From: Tritrichomonas foetus | Lineage: Eukaryota > Parabasalia > Tritrichomonadida > Tritrichomonadidae | Direction of reading: 5' to 3' | Length of the DNA: 47,888 bases | Assembly (NCBI GenBank): GCA_001839685.1 | Contig: MLAK01000261.1 | Coordinates: 78,865-126,752, forward strand | Shown: piece after piece, positions 37,912-47,045 of the stretch | How positions within the stretch are numbered: position 1 is the stretch's first letter | Layout: each line of letters begins with the position of its first letter | Notes under the pieces: generated by a model | Told to the model about the DNA's origin: nothing | Database searches by the model: none | What the model saw: only the letters and a program-made list of their open reading frames with translations | Program-made: the position numbers and the translations under genes

Positions 37912-39078
37912 ATGAGTTTGAGATCGCCTCCATTAAATCGATTAGTTTATCAAAAGCACCTCGAAAGTCGATCGAAAAACGAACTAGTCGAAATTCTAAA
38001 AGAACTCGGGCAGCCTGTTGATTATCGTGCGAGCAAAGAAACTATTATTAACAGAATTTTATCAATTCGATATGGCGATAACAAACCGAAAGTTTCAGAC
38101 TTAGCTGATGATCATCCCATCAAGAAAATGGATTTTGTTGATTTAGCCGGAAGAGTTTTAGTTATTTTACTTGTAATTTTATTATTGATATTATTATATA
38201 TAATTTCACACCAACCAATTGATTATTGTGATTCAGATTCTAAACAAAGTGGATCGTGCGTACCATGTCCAGCACGTGCGTTTTGTTCCAAAGGAAACGT
38301 TACTTGTGATCCATACCACTTTTTTATTAATGATTTTTGCTTACAAGTAAATAATGAAAGTGAAAATGAAAATGAAAGCCTCAAAATGATTTCCTTAATG
38401 TTGAAATCATCAAAAAATCTATTAAAAAGAAAAGCTGGTCAATTTAAATGTGAAGATTCCAACAAAGATTGGATCAGTCAAGATGATCTTGAATATGAAC
38501 TTAAAAAAAGATACAACTCAAAAAATATCGAATTTCTGGCTTACTTGAAAAACTTTTTGAGTAGCATTGCAATTAATAATAAGAAATCTAATTCTGATTT
38601 GTTTTCAAGAAATAATTCGTTGAATGGTTCGAATTTTTCAAAATTGTTCAATTCTACAATTTTCTATCTAAAAAATGAAACAAATGTAGTTACGCGCATA
38701 ATTGAAAATTCTACTGTTTTTGTAGCAACTGATGTCAAAAAACCAATGAAATGTGTTTTAAGATCGATTTTCTATAAAAATATTCTTTTTGCTGCAGCTT
38801 TTGCCGCTTCTTTCGCAGCTTTCTACGTTTGGTACCTTTCTCATAAACAGGCAGAAAGATACCGCGTGAAAGCTGACCAATGCATCACAGCGCTCGTGAC
38901 TTACATCAAATCTTTCAAAGGCTTCGAAATAAGTCAGAGCCAACTGAGGGAAAAAATGGAAAACATGGTGGATGACCCTGATGGAGTGTGGAAGTATGTC
39001 GTGAAGGGTCTGGAAAGGTCACCAGTTATCCGAGTTACAAAGAGAGATGATGAAGTGTTTTATCACTCATTCCGATGA
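37912..39078 (+). CDS. MAN1/Src1/Heh-type inner nuclear membrane protein
   Basis: This 388-residue protein starts at ATG 37912; the frame opens upstream only with TTG. Residues about 14-55 form a HeH/SAP-like helix-extension-helix ('SKNELVEILKELGQPVDY'). The first membrane helix is 81-99. A Cys-rich lumenal start follows ('GSCVPCPARAFCSKGNVTC', Cys116-143), typical of the Man1-Src1p C-terminal family. A second membrane helix lies near 289-310. The C-terminal nucleoplasmic winged-helix segment contains 'GVWKYVVKGLERSPVI'. Relatives anchor chromatin to the nuclear envelope and recruit ESCRT through CHMP7. The whole Src1 layout is present, so a nuclear envelope role is a good inference. The stop is TGAAA. 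Confidence 0.85.
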   Translation: MSLRSPPLNRLVYQKHLESRSKNELVEILKELGQPVDYRASKETIINRILSIRYGDNKPKVSDLADDHPIKKMDFVDLAGRVLVILLVILLLILLYIISHQPIDYCDSDSKQSGSCVPCPARAFCSKGNVTCDPYHFFINDFCLQVNNESENENESLKMISLMLKSSKNLLKRKAGQFKCEDSNKDWISQDDLEYELKKRYNSKNIEFLAYLKNFLSSIAINNKKSNSDLFSRNNSLNGSNFSKLFNSTIFYLKNETNVVTRIIENSTVFVATDVKKPMKCVLRSIFYKNILFAAAFAASFAAFYVWYLSHKQAERYRVKADQCITALVTYIKSFKGFEISQSQLREKMENMVDDPDGVWKYVVKGLERSPVIRVTKRDDEVFYHSFR

Positions 39079-39345
39079 AAGAAAAAATTGTTTTGTTATG
39101 TAAAAATACTTAAATATGATAAAATTTCTATTTTTATTTCCAAAAACTTGCTCATTTTTATTCTCCTCTAATATTATTTCGTTTTACATGACTCTTTGCT
39201 GCTTGACGATTTCAAAATTTGACTAACTTTTCATATTTTTGTTCAATAATACAACAAAATATTTAATTTCTATGACCTATGGAAACTTTCATGAATTATT
39301 TTGATTCTATAAATAATAAAAACTGAGAATGTAAAACTTTTTTTT

Positions 39346-41520
39346 TTATTCAAAGTAGTCATCAATATTGTCATTATTAATATCTTCTTCATCATTCTCG
39401 AGCGTGATGTCTTCCTGTTTGGGAAATTGTAAAACCTTATCCTCTTCTTCATCATTGATTGAATTCGGAATTAAATTGTTTTCGTTACCTACAATTGGGT
39501 TTTTGGTATAGACACCGAAGAAACTCTCTAAGTCATCATTTTCATCATTTGCATCTTCTTGACCTTCAAATTCATTATCCAAGCCAACATCATCTCGAAC
39601 AGAAGCACTTGGTATTTTCGAAGGATCTGCCCACTCAACAACAGTTGATTTTATGGAAATTATTTTGTTAAACATAGAACTAAAAGTACCGACCTCAATT
39701 ACAGATGCGGGACTTACATCACCTGACCAAATAACAGGCTTCTTTTGTGGAAAAATGAACTCTTTAGTTTTTTGTCTTAATTCATTGATATATTCTGATT
39801 CATTTGGTGCAGTTAATAAGGTATGCAATAGTCTTGCACGATCTCTGATATCAATATCATTATCATAGAAGCCTAATGTAAAGACATATCTAGTTAGATC
39901 ACTTACTTCTTTTTGCCGAATAGAAATTAGTTTTGCAGCTAAACTTATTGTAACTAATTTTACATCTTTTGGGAGTTGTGGAAATGTGAGAGATAACTGC
40001 CTTAAAACTTCATGTGCATGAAATGGAATTAATTCGGCTTTATCACCTATTAAGGAAACAAGTGAAGATTTTGTTTCTTTATCATCGATTCTGGAAAACA
40101 CTGTCAACATCTTTTTTAGAACTGAAGTAACTTCACTCGCATCAATGCCATCATCAGATGTGAAATCATCTTTTTTAATACCATCTTTTCTTGGATGGGG
40201 ACGAAGTAATAAGCATAACATTTGGACTGCTTGTGATACTACAGCAACTGAAGAAGATGATAATAACTTCACTATTGTATTTACACATGATAAAGAAGAC
40301 TCGCCTGCAAGAGATGCTGTTCTTCCAATGGCTTGAATTGCAGTGGATGCAATTTCTTTATCTTTGTCATTAACATAATTAGATAATTCTCTGATTAAAA
40401 TGTCAGAATTTGAGGGGCGAGATAATTGTGAAATAACCTTTAACTTCAGCTTTTGAATAGGTGATGGATCAGCATAACGAATGAAAAAATGTTTAACATG
40501 TGGTACAAAAGGTTCAGGATTGTCAGCAATAAATGAAGAAATTGTCATTAGTGCTGCATAAGCAGTTGATGAATCAGCATATATCAATCGTATTAAAGGT
40601 TTTGATATCAGTTGTTGCTTATATTGTGGAGCACAATAAAAGAAAAGTGATGCTGCAGCAATCGTCACAGCAGGTGTGATAGAATTTAACAATGGTTGAA
40701 CATTTTTAATTAATAAATCAAGATCACCATCAACATCGAAATCAGATTCGTCTTCTGTAAACCAATCATCATTTCCAGCAGGCTTTTTGAAGTTTCTCCT
40801 CACATACCTTTGAAGGATATGTAATGCAGTTGATTGTCCCCATGGATCAAGCTTTGGTAAAATTCGACAAAGTGTACGAAAAATAGGATGAACCATATTA
40901 TCATTGTCTGGAGATATACATTGTAATGCATATAGTGCTCCATTGATGGTAATAATAGATTGATCTTGAAGTAATTTATTTAAAAGTTTCAAAATTGAGT
41001 CACCAGAACTTTGATCTGTTTCATAGATCTTTATTAATGCCAAAGAAGCAGCTTTCCTCACATATGGAGACATATCTGAAATACAAATTTGAGCTGCTTC
41101 AAGAACAATTTCTAATATTTCTTCGGATCTTATTGATGATAAAACTTTTAGCGATAGAGCTCGAATTATTGGATCTGGGTCACTTAAATTTCTTTGAAAA
41201 GTATTAACTGACATTAATGCAGAGTCTGGATCAGCTTCTGCATAATGAACTAAGAAAATATAAGATAAATGTCTTATTGATTCATCATCAGATGCAATAT
41301 ATTGTACAACAAGTGGAAAGAAGCTTGAAACATTTTCTCCTTTGGACATTAATGCCAATAGAGTTTTTAGACCAATTAAATGGTCTTCTTGTTTCTTTGA
41401 TTGTAAATTTTGGGTAATATTGGGGAAGCTATCAAGCATGCTTTGTTGTTTTTCGCCTTCTGGCGTGGGAGTATTAATACTTCCAATACTAGTGAAATCT
41501 CCACTCATAAGTGATGTCAT
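39346..41520 (-). CDS. AP3B: AP-3 adaptor complex beta subunit (trunk only)
   Basis: This 724-residue protein starts at ATG 41520. The adaptin trunk of HEAT-like helices is clear: 'LSYIFLVHYAEADPDSALM', 'NTFQRNLSDPDPIIRALSL', 'RKAASLALIKIYE' and 'DPWGQSTALHILQRYVRRNF'. 'VEWADPSKIPSASVRDD' after the trunk resembles the AP-3 beta 'WPE..PDPSVR' segment, which favours AP-3 over AP-1/2. AP-3 sorts cargo from endosomes to lysosome-type organelles. The last 80 residues are an acidic hinge; no C-terminal ear domain follows, so it is shorter than the usual 1,000 or more residues. A clathrin-binding box is not seen. Confidence 0.85.
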   Translation of the reverse strand: MTSLMSGDFTSIGSINTPTPEGEKQQSMLDSFPNITQNLQSKKQEDHLIGLKTLLALMSKGENVSSFFPLVVQYIASDDESIRHLSYIFLVHYAEADPDSALMSVNTFQRNLSDPDPIIRALSLKVLSSIRSEEILEIVLEAAQICISDMSPYVRKAASLALIKIYETDQSSGDSILKLLNKLLQDQSIITINGALYALQCISPDNDNMVHPIFRTLCRILPKLDPWGQSTALHILQRYVRRNFKKPAGNDDWFTEDESDFDVDGDLDLLIKNVQPLLNSITPAVTIAAASLFFYCAPQYKQQLISKPLIRLIYADSSTAYAALMTISSFIADNPEPFVPHVKHFFIRYADPSPIQKLKLKVISQLSRPSNSDILIRELSNYVNDKDKEIASTAIQAIGRTASLAGESSLSCVNTIVKLLSSSSVAVVSQAVQMLCLLLRPHPRKDGIKKDDFTSDDGIDASEVTSVLKKMLTVFSRIDDKETKSSLVSLIGDKAELIPFHAHEVLRQLSLTFPQLPKDVKLVTISLAAKLISIRQKEVSDLTRYVFTLGFYDNDIDIRDRARLLHTLLTAPNESEYINELRQKTKEFIFPQKKPVIWSGDVSPASVIEVGTFSSMFNKIISIKSTVVEWADPSKIPSASVRDDVGLDNEFEGQEDANDENDDLESFFGVYTKNPIVGNENNLIPNSINDEEEDKVLQFPKQEDITLENDEEDINNDNIDDYFE

Positions 41521-41998
41521 TTGTCATCAACACTTTCAATGTTTTACATCATCTGACATCATTCTTTCGGAATCAAAAAATCAATTTTTCTCAGTGACGC
41601 TAATAGATTCATTAAAAAATTATGGTATGTTTATGATACATCCTGATGCTTAAAATGTTTTTTCAACATGAAAATCGTGAACATGAGCATTACCAGAATA
41701 ATTCTATTGATTTTAGATTGCTTTAAAATGAAATTGATTTTTGATTGCTTTAAAATGAAGAACTTCATCATAATCTAGTAATCGATTCACTCTTTTATCA
41801 AAATATCTATCAGAAGTAAAATATGAAAAAAGCAGGAATAAATATTATCAAAGTAAAAATAATTCATTCAAAACTTAATTCATAATCATAAAAAACAATG
41901 GGTAATCAGTTCAACAGATTGAGAGTAATTACCAAGTTTAAGTTATTTCCTACAAAAACACAAACATATTTCAAATTAAAACATAAAAATATCGTAAT
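41521..41998. other. Intergenic, AT-rich
   Basis: This lies upstream of AP-3 beta. A short imperfect direct repeat (TGATTTTAGATTGCTTTAAAATGAA region, 41705-41760) contains two copies of GATTGCTTTAAAATGAA. No gene is seen. Confidence 0.5.
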
Positions 41999-43753
41999 TT
42001 ACTCATCAGAATAGCTATATGTATAAGAATATGTGTATGAATACTCATCCTCAATATCATCTAAATTCCGTGCTCCTCTCAATCTCTTATTCCTTTGCTT
42101 TGTAGGCTTGCTCACCTTACTCGATCCTATTCCTGAATTTCTACTTGATTCTCTTCCAGATTTGTAACCCGAATTTCCAGACGGATATTTCATTGTTGTT
42201 GTTCTTCTTGAAGAAAATTCTGTTTCATAGTTTATTTCTTCAGTATCTGAGCTTTTATAAACTTCATCAAATTCATCTTTTCTCGAAAATTTTCCAATTA
42301 CGTGAAACTTTTCCCCACTTCCGCGACGCATGTAAAGTAAGAATACAAAAGAAATGAATGAAAGAATGCCAAAAATAGTAGCCAAAACACCAGCTGTAAT
42401 TGGACCTTCACCTTTCAAATCAAACATTGTTGCAGAATTTTTATATGAAGGTGGTGTAAAAGAATTGGATTGAGTGAATTCTAAAGTTTGAGCCAATTCC
42501 ATTGTTGGAAGATCAACAAATGCTGGAAGATCAATTGGTGAAACATCGAGGAAATTGGTTTTAATATTTTCTATCACATCGAAAACTATTGCTGATCCAT
42601 CTTTTTTAATAACACCTGCAAAAAAGCAATTTCTAAGCGAATATGCAGTAAATTGAGGATGAATATCATCGAAAAATGGAATTTCTGAATTACTTCGAAC
42701 ATTTTGAATTGTAGCTTCGATTGAACACTCACTACTCTTTGCAAAATAGTTAACCCATTGAGTTCTTGATCCAAGTGCTGTATTATTGAAAAAGTTAGCT
42801 GTATCCAATATAAGGTTATAGACTTTATTAATAGTATATGTTGTGAATAAACCGAGATCCGAAAATTGGTTATCATAAAAATTCAGTTCTGTATAGCTTT
42901 TGGAATTATGGTTGTCACGATTGTGAAACCCGAGTGTGAAAATTGAACCATAAATCTGCCCTTCTGATTTCAAAATACGAGTCTGAGTAATATTTAAAGC
43001 GTGCGCTCGAACTTGATTTGATGCAAATGTTAAAATTCCATTTTGGTGGTGATTAACGCCATCTGGAGAATATTGACAATGTTTAACTGTACAGTACTCC
43101 ATGTTGGCATCATTTATAAGCTTGTATTCAAGCAGCATGTTTCCGGCCTCGTTCGGGCGACTGACCACCTGGCCAAATGAAACAGCTACGCCACTAAGGA
43201 AGGAATAGTGCAGATCATTTAATGTGTACTGTGTAATTGAGTGGAAAATACAACGAGTAACATTTCCATCGGATTCTGACAAATATGCATCATCTATGAA
43301 AACCGCACCGCCTGGACGATAAGACAAAATTGAAAAGAAGTAGCAGTCACTGACAAGAGCCTGGAGCGATTTGATATAAATACAAGTGCCAAATGAATCA
43401 ACGATGGACGAACTATCGCGGATTGACAAAAATTGGCAGTTTGTGATAGTAACGATAGATTGATGATGGAATTTGTCGTAGATTTCGTTGAAATTGTCTT
43501 TGTGAATTTCACCATCAACTACACCATCTTCTAGCGAGAGTACAGGATAACTCGAGATAAAATGGTCAAATTTGGATTTGGAGAATGTCGCTGAGTAAAG
43601 ACAACGCGTCTTCATAAACGAATTTAAGAAATTTTGTGCATGAATATTTCGAAAATCTGTCGTAAAAAAATGGTTCGTGGATGGCAATAACAAATATGGG
43701 GTATTACTGACGGAACTTAAAATGGACAATGATAAAAGTGTTAGATTTTTCAT
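41999..43753 (-). CDS. Single-pass surface protein, Pmp/beta-helix-like ectodomain
   Basis: This 584-residue protein starts at ATG 43753. It has a signal peptide at about 1-18 ('LTLLSLSILSSVSN'). The ectodomain to about 450 has repeated short strands with N/C/F spacing ('ITNCQFLSIRDSSSIVDS', 'VSDCYFFSI', 'NVTRCIFHSI', 'LNFYDNQFSDLG') typical of right-handed parallel beta-helix or polymorphic-membrane-protein-like sheets. One membrane helix lies near 452-474 ('GVLATIFGILSFISFVFLL'), then RR and a 105-residue cytosolic tail rich in Ser/Arg ending in alternating Tyr (YSYTYSYTYSYSDE). Trichomonads have large families of such surface proteins. An adhesion role is inferred. A TCATTA initiator-like motif precedes the gene. 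Confidence 0.75.
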   Translation of the reverse strand: MKNLTLLSLSILSSVSNTPYLLLPSTNHFFTTDFRNIHAQNFLNSFMKTRCLYSATFSKSKFDHFISSYPVLSLEDGVVDGEIHKDNFNEIYDKFHHQSIVTITNCQFLSIRDSSSIVDSFGTCIYIKSLQALVSDCYFFSILSYRPGGAVFIDDAYLSESDGNVTRCIFHSITQYTLNDLHYSFLSGVAVSFGQVVSRPNEAGNMLLEYKLINDANMEYCTVKHCQYSPDGVNHHQNGILTFASNQVRAHALNITQTRILKSEGQIYGSIFTLGFHNRDNHNSKSYTELNFYDNQFSDLGLFTTYTINKVYNLILDTANFFNNTALGSRTQWVNYFAKSSECSIEATIQNVRSNSEIPFFDDIHPQFTAYSLRNCFFAGVIKKDGSAIVFDVIENIKTNFLDVSPIDLPAFVDLPTMELAQTLEFTQSNSFTPPSYKNSATMFDLKGEGPITAGVLATIFGILSFISFVFLLYMRRGSGEKFHVIGKFSRKDEFDEVYKSSDTEEINYETEFSSRRTTTMKYPSGNSGYKSGRESSRNSGIGSSKVSKPTKQRNKRLRGARNLDDIEDEYSYTYSYTYSYSDE

Positions 43754-44105
43754 TAAATATATTGATATTTAATGAAATTACAAAGATTGAAGCAACGATT
43801 ATTATCGATTCAAAAACTAATAGTACATCTTTGAGATGATTTTTTGAGTTGAATTAGATGAAAAAGTTTGGAATATGTCAATTTTGAGTTACAGCCATCT
43901 AAATATATTGCATAGTTTACATCCAGTATTTCAATATCAGTCAAAAAAATAGACATATTATTTTCAATAGTTTATTCCATATTCTCAAAATATTCTTAAA
44001 GATAAATCAAAATATTGAATTTGAATTGAAAGATAGATTTTTAATAGTAATTATACATTGTATTTCATAATGATTCACATTTTCAACATGATATCGCATT
44101 ACAGT
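43754..44105. other. Intergenic, AT-rich
   Basis: This gap holds the promoter of the surface-protein gene and the 3' end of the sulfatase-fold gene. Nothing else is recognised. Confidence 0.5.
43770..43775 (-). promoter_or_regulatory. Initiator-like TCATTA
   Basis: TCATTA on the minus strand, 17 bases before ATG 43753, fits the TCAYTW core. Confidence 0.35.
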
Positions 44106-47045
44106 TTATATTAAATTTCGGGGGATTTCACAATCGCATGATGAGATTTCTTTCACATCATCATATTTGATAATTTCTTTAATCACATTATCATGAGCTT
44201 TCTTTATGAGGAATCTCTTGATCGAGCAAAATAGTAAAGTGATTGCAAAAGAAACAAGTATAGGAATTAACATGATTATAACAAAAAATGAACTATCATG
44301 GAAATAAATTGGATCAAGTTTTCCAGGTAGTGTACAATTTCCATTTTCTATACATTTTGTATCTCTGAAAGCATAATTATACACTCTATTATTTGAGTTC
44401 AAATATGCCTGGGCTGAAGAGTAATTCATCATTTCTTTGAACATCCTTTTTGCATTGCTTCCTCCTAACTTTCTCTCTGCTACTCCCTTTCTCTTCAGAC
44501 AAGTTGGAAAAGAGGCAATGTCATAATAGTGTGCTCCTTCAAAACCACTTGAATGAGATCTGATGAATTCTGATCCTTTTTTATATTCAAGCTGATATGA
44601 TAAATAGCTTAAAGATTGCCAGTTCATATCTTTTAGCATTTTTACAACGCCTCGAGTTCCATCATTATTCAAAGTTTCAATAATGTCTTCAGAAAAGTCA
44701 ATCAAGTTCCTTCCAAGCTTATGTGTAGGTGGTAATGTAGTATTTTTGAGACGTGCTAATATTTCCATCAAAGTGTAAGTCAGGTCATTATGATCGGTTG
44801 CAACTTTTAATGTTTTTCCTTTCAATTTATCCAACTTAAGAACATCTTTAACTCTTTGATCATCACCCAAATACATAATTGTACCAGAAGTTATAAACAT
44901 TGAATCAATTCCTGATGGGTTATGGAAGCAATCACCAGAGAAAAATGTCTTTTCAGTAATTTTAGAATTTTTTCTCCTGATTGGAACATCACGAGTTCCA
45001 TGATCACCGACAGCAATAACAATTGTATGGTTATCTTCCTTCTTGAGATGATTAATTACATTTCCAATCATATACTTATCGGTATATTTATTTACTCGAA
45101 TAAAGCGTTGTTTCTTATGTTCTTCACTAAAACGTGATAGACGAGGTGATATTTGGTCATAGAATGCATCATGATCATATCCTATGTAAGGAATATGTGA
45201 TTCAACATTTAAAGCCATTCCAAATAAAGGCTGTTTTTTGTTCTTTCGTTGAACAATATCTTTTTGCTGCTTCCAGTGAGTGAGGTATTGGCGACTGACT
45301 ATTCTATCGGATTGCCAGTTCAACTTTTTCAAAGTTCTTCGATTTAATCCTAAAATCTCCGATTGATTTGTATCAGGGAAATAATTTGTTACGTAATCGA
45401 ACCATTTTGGAAAAGATTGCATTTTCATAGCACGTTCTTTGATTTCTTTCTCAGTACATTTTTTAAGACGGGGCATTTGATTCACCATTAATTCTCGTTG
45501 TATTGGATCATCCAAAGTATCTGTGTAGTTTTCACATTTTAATTGAATGGCTGCTTCTTCCTCAGCACTTCTGCGATAGACCCAATTATTCATTCCATCG
45601 AAATCAAATGTTTGCGCACTAATGAAAAAAGTACGATAGTTTTCATCATGGAAATGCGAAGGTAAATCATCAACGTGCATTCGAATTCCATCAACAATGT
45701 TCATGTAAGAAACTGATGGAGAAATTCCAGTCATTAATGAGTGCCAACCAGACAAAGTTGGTAAGCCTTGTGAAGCAAGACCTGAAAATGTGATTCCACT
45801 TGAAGCAAACTTATGTAAATTCGGTAAAACTTTGCGTGAATAATAAGGGGTATCAGTGATATAAAACTTTTTATCAGCAGAATTCAGTAAAGATTGTTCA
45901 TCAAGGAAATCATCATCAATCAAATATGAAAATGGATTCAATGATTCATAAATCAAAAATGCAATATTAGGAAGAGAATATTCAGGTTCCTTTTCACCTT
46001 CTGATGATTGCTTAACATGTGTATCACCTAATATCGTGTTTTGATTAAATGTTATGTTTGCACACTTTGGATCATCATTATTATAGGCACAGAAAGCTTT
46101 TAGATCACCATGAACAAGAGGGTAGATTGTGTCATTTCGATTATCTATCCAATACCTTCCTTTTGGTAAATATCTTCTGGTGATGTTCAAAATATCAATA
46201 TTAGGATCAATTCTTTGATCGTGATGTGTTATTGACATCATTAAGTTAAATGTTGTTGGAAAACACGTAAACTCTGATAATATATGCCTAGTTGGAACGT
46301 GGAAATAGGCAACAATTAAAGTCAAATATGCGGCAGCTAGAATATGAATGGTCTTGAAGAAGGGATTATCAAAATCATCATCAAGGTGATACATATTGTA
46401 TTTCTTATTGATCAAAAATGAGCAATCATAATCTTTGGCATTTTGTTCGAAAGTTTCAATGAATGACATAAATAAATTGGGATCACCTGACAAATAAACA
46501 AGTTTTCTGAATTTGATGAGCAAACTAGCACAAAATACGAAAAATAAAAGAAAGAAACCGAATAAAAATGCCCAAAATTGAGAAGCATCGGCAATAACAG
46601 GTGTAATACTGTCCAATGCATTGAAATCTGATCCTTTTTCACTTTGAATCGTATCGAGTGGTGGCGAAAAAATATTTTGAAATCCAAAGACTTGAACATA
46701 GGCTTTGAGTGTTGAAAGTGTTAAGCTCGTCATGTTGTATCGCGCGTTTTCAAAATCGTAGATTGATAATAAAACGAAACAAAAATAAAATGCAACAAAA
46801 AAGACATTCAGTGGAAGTGTTGGAACATGGAGTTTCTTTTCAAATATGTAGTGCAGCCAAAAGTGGATGCAGGCAATAAATGACACATCTGTGGCTTGCA
46901 CAATTAATTCTGAAATGACTCGAATAGGATTGCCGAGATAGTGAAGAGACGCTTGTGTGTAGAAAACGAATTTGCATATAATGATGACCGCAAAAGGAAC
47001 GTACATGAGGAATGAAATAGTATAGGGCGCAGGGAGAATATTCAT
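44106..47045 (-). CDS. Polytopic membrane protein with sulfatase/LtaS-like catalytic domain
   Basis: This 979-residue protein starts at ATG 47045. About five membrane helices lie in the first 260 residues ('FLMYVPFAVIIICKFVFY', 'FWAFLFGFFLLFFVFCASLL', 'ILAAAYLTLIVAYF'), and one is near the C-terminus ('FFVIIMLIPILVSFAITLLF'). The domain between them, about 355-790, has the alkaline-phosphatase-superfamily order: 'PNIAFLIYESLNP' metal site, 'GLPTLSGWHSLMTG' with a Thr/Ser where sulfatases have Cys, 'NVESHIPY' and 'VIAVGDHGTRD'. A Thr nucleophile with N-terminal helices is the plan of lipoteichoic-acid synthase and phosphoethanolamine transferases, so transfer of a phospho-head group or sulfate-ester cleavage at a membrane surface is inferred. 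Several N-x-S/T sites in the lumenal part suggest glycosylation. Confidence 0.75.
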   Translation of the reverse strand: MNILPAPYTISFLMYVPFAVIIICKFVFYTQASLHYLGNPIRVISELIVQATDVSFIACIHFWLHYIFEKKLHVPTLPLNVFFVAFYFCFVLLSIYDFENARYNMTSLTLSTLKAYVQVFGFQNIFSPPLDTIQSEKGSDFNALDSITPVIADASQFWAFLFGFFLLFFVFCASLLIKFRKLVYLSGDPNLFMSFIETFEQNAKDYDCSFLINKKYNMYHLDDDFDNPFFKTIHILAAAYLTLIVAYFHVPTRHILSEFTCFPTTFNLMMSITHHDQRIDPNIDILNITRRYLPKGRYWIDNRNDTIYPLVHGDLKAFCAYNNDDPKCANITFNQNTILGDTHVKQSSEGEKEPEYSLPNIAFLIYESLNPFSYLIDDDFLDEQSLLNSADKKFYITDTPYYSRKVLPNLHKFASSGITFSGLASQGLPTLSGWHSLMTGISPSVSYMNIVDGIRMHVDDLPSHFHDENYRTFFISAQTFDFDGMNNWVYRRSAEEEAAIQLKCENYTDTLDDPIQRELMVNQMPRLKKCTEKEIKERAMKMQSFPKWFDYVTNYFPDTNQSEILGLNRRTLKKLNWQSDRIVSRQYLTHWKQQKDIVQRKNKKQPLFGMALNVESHIPYIGYDHDAFYDQISPRLSRFSEEHKKQRFIRVNKYTDKYMIGNVINHLKKEDNHTIVIAVGDHGTRDVPIRRKNSKITEKTFFSGDCFHNPSGIDSMFITSGTIMYLGDDQRVKDVLKLDKLKGKTLKVATDHNDLTYTLMEILARLKNTTLPPTHKLGRNLIDFSEDIIETLNNDGTRGVVKMLKDMNWQSLSYLSYQLEYKKGSEFIRSHSSGFEGAHYYDIASFPTCLKRKGVAERKLGGSNAKRMFKEMMNYSSAQAYLNSNNRVYNYAFRDTKCIENGNCTLPGKLDPIYFHDSSFFVIIMLIPILVSFAITLLFCSIKRFLIKKAHDNVIKEIIKYDDVKEISSCDCEIPRNLI

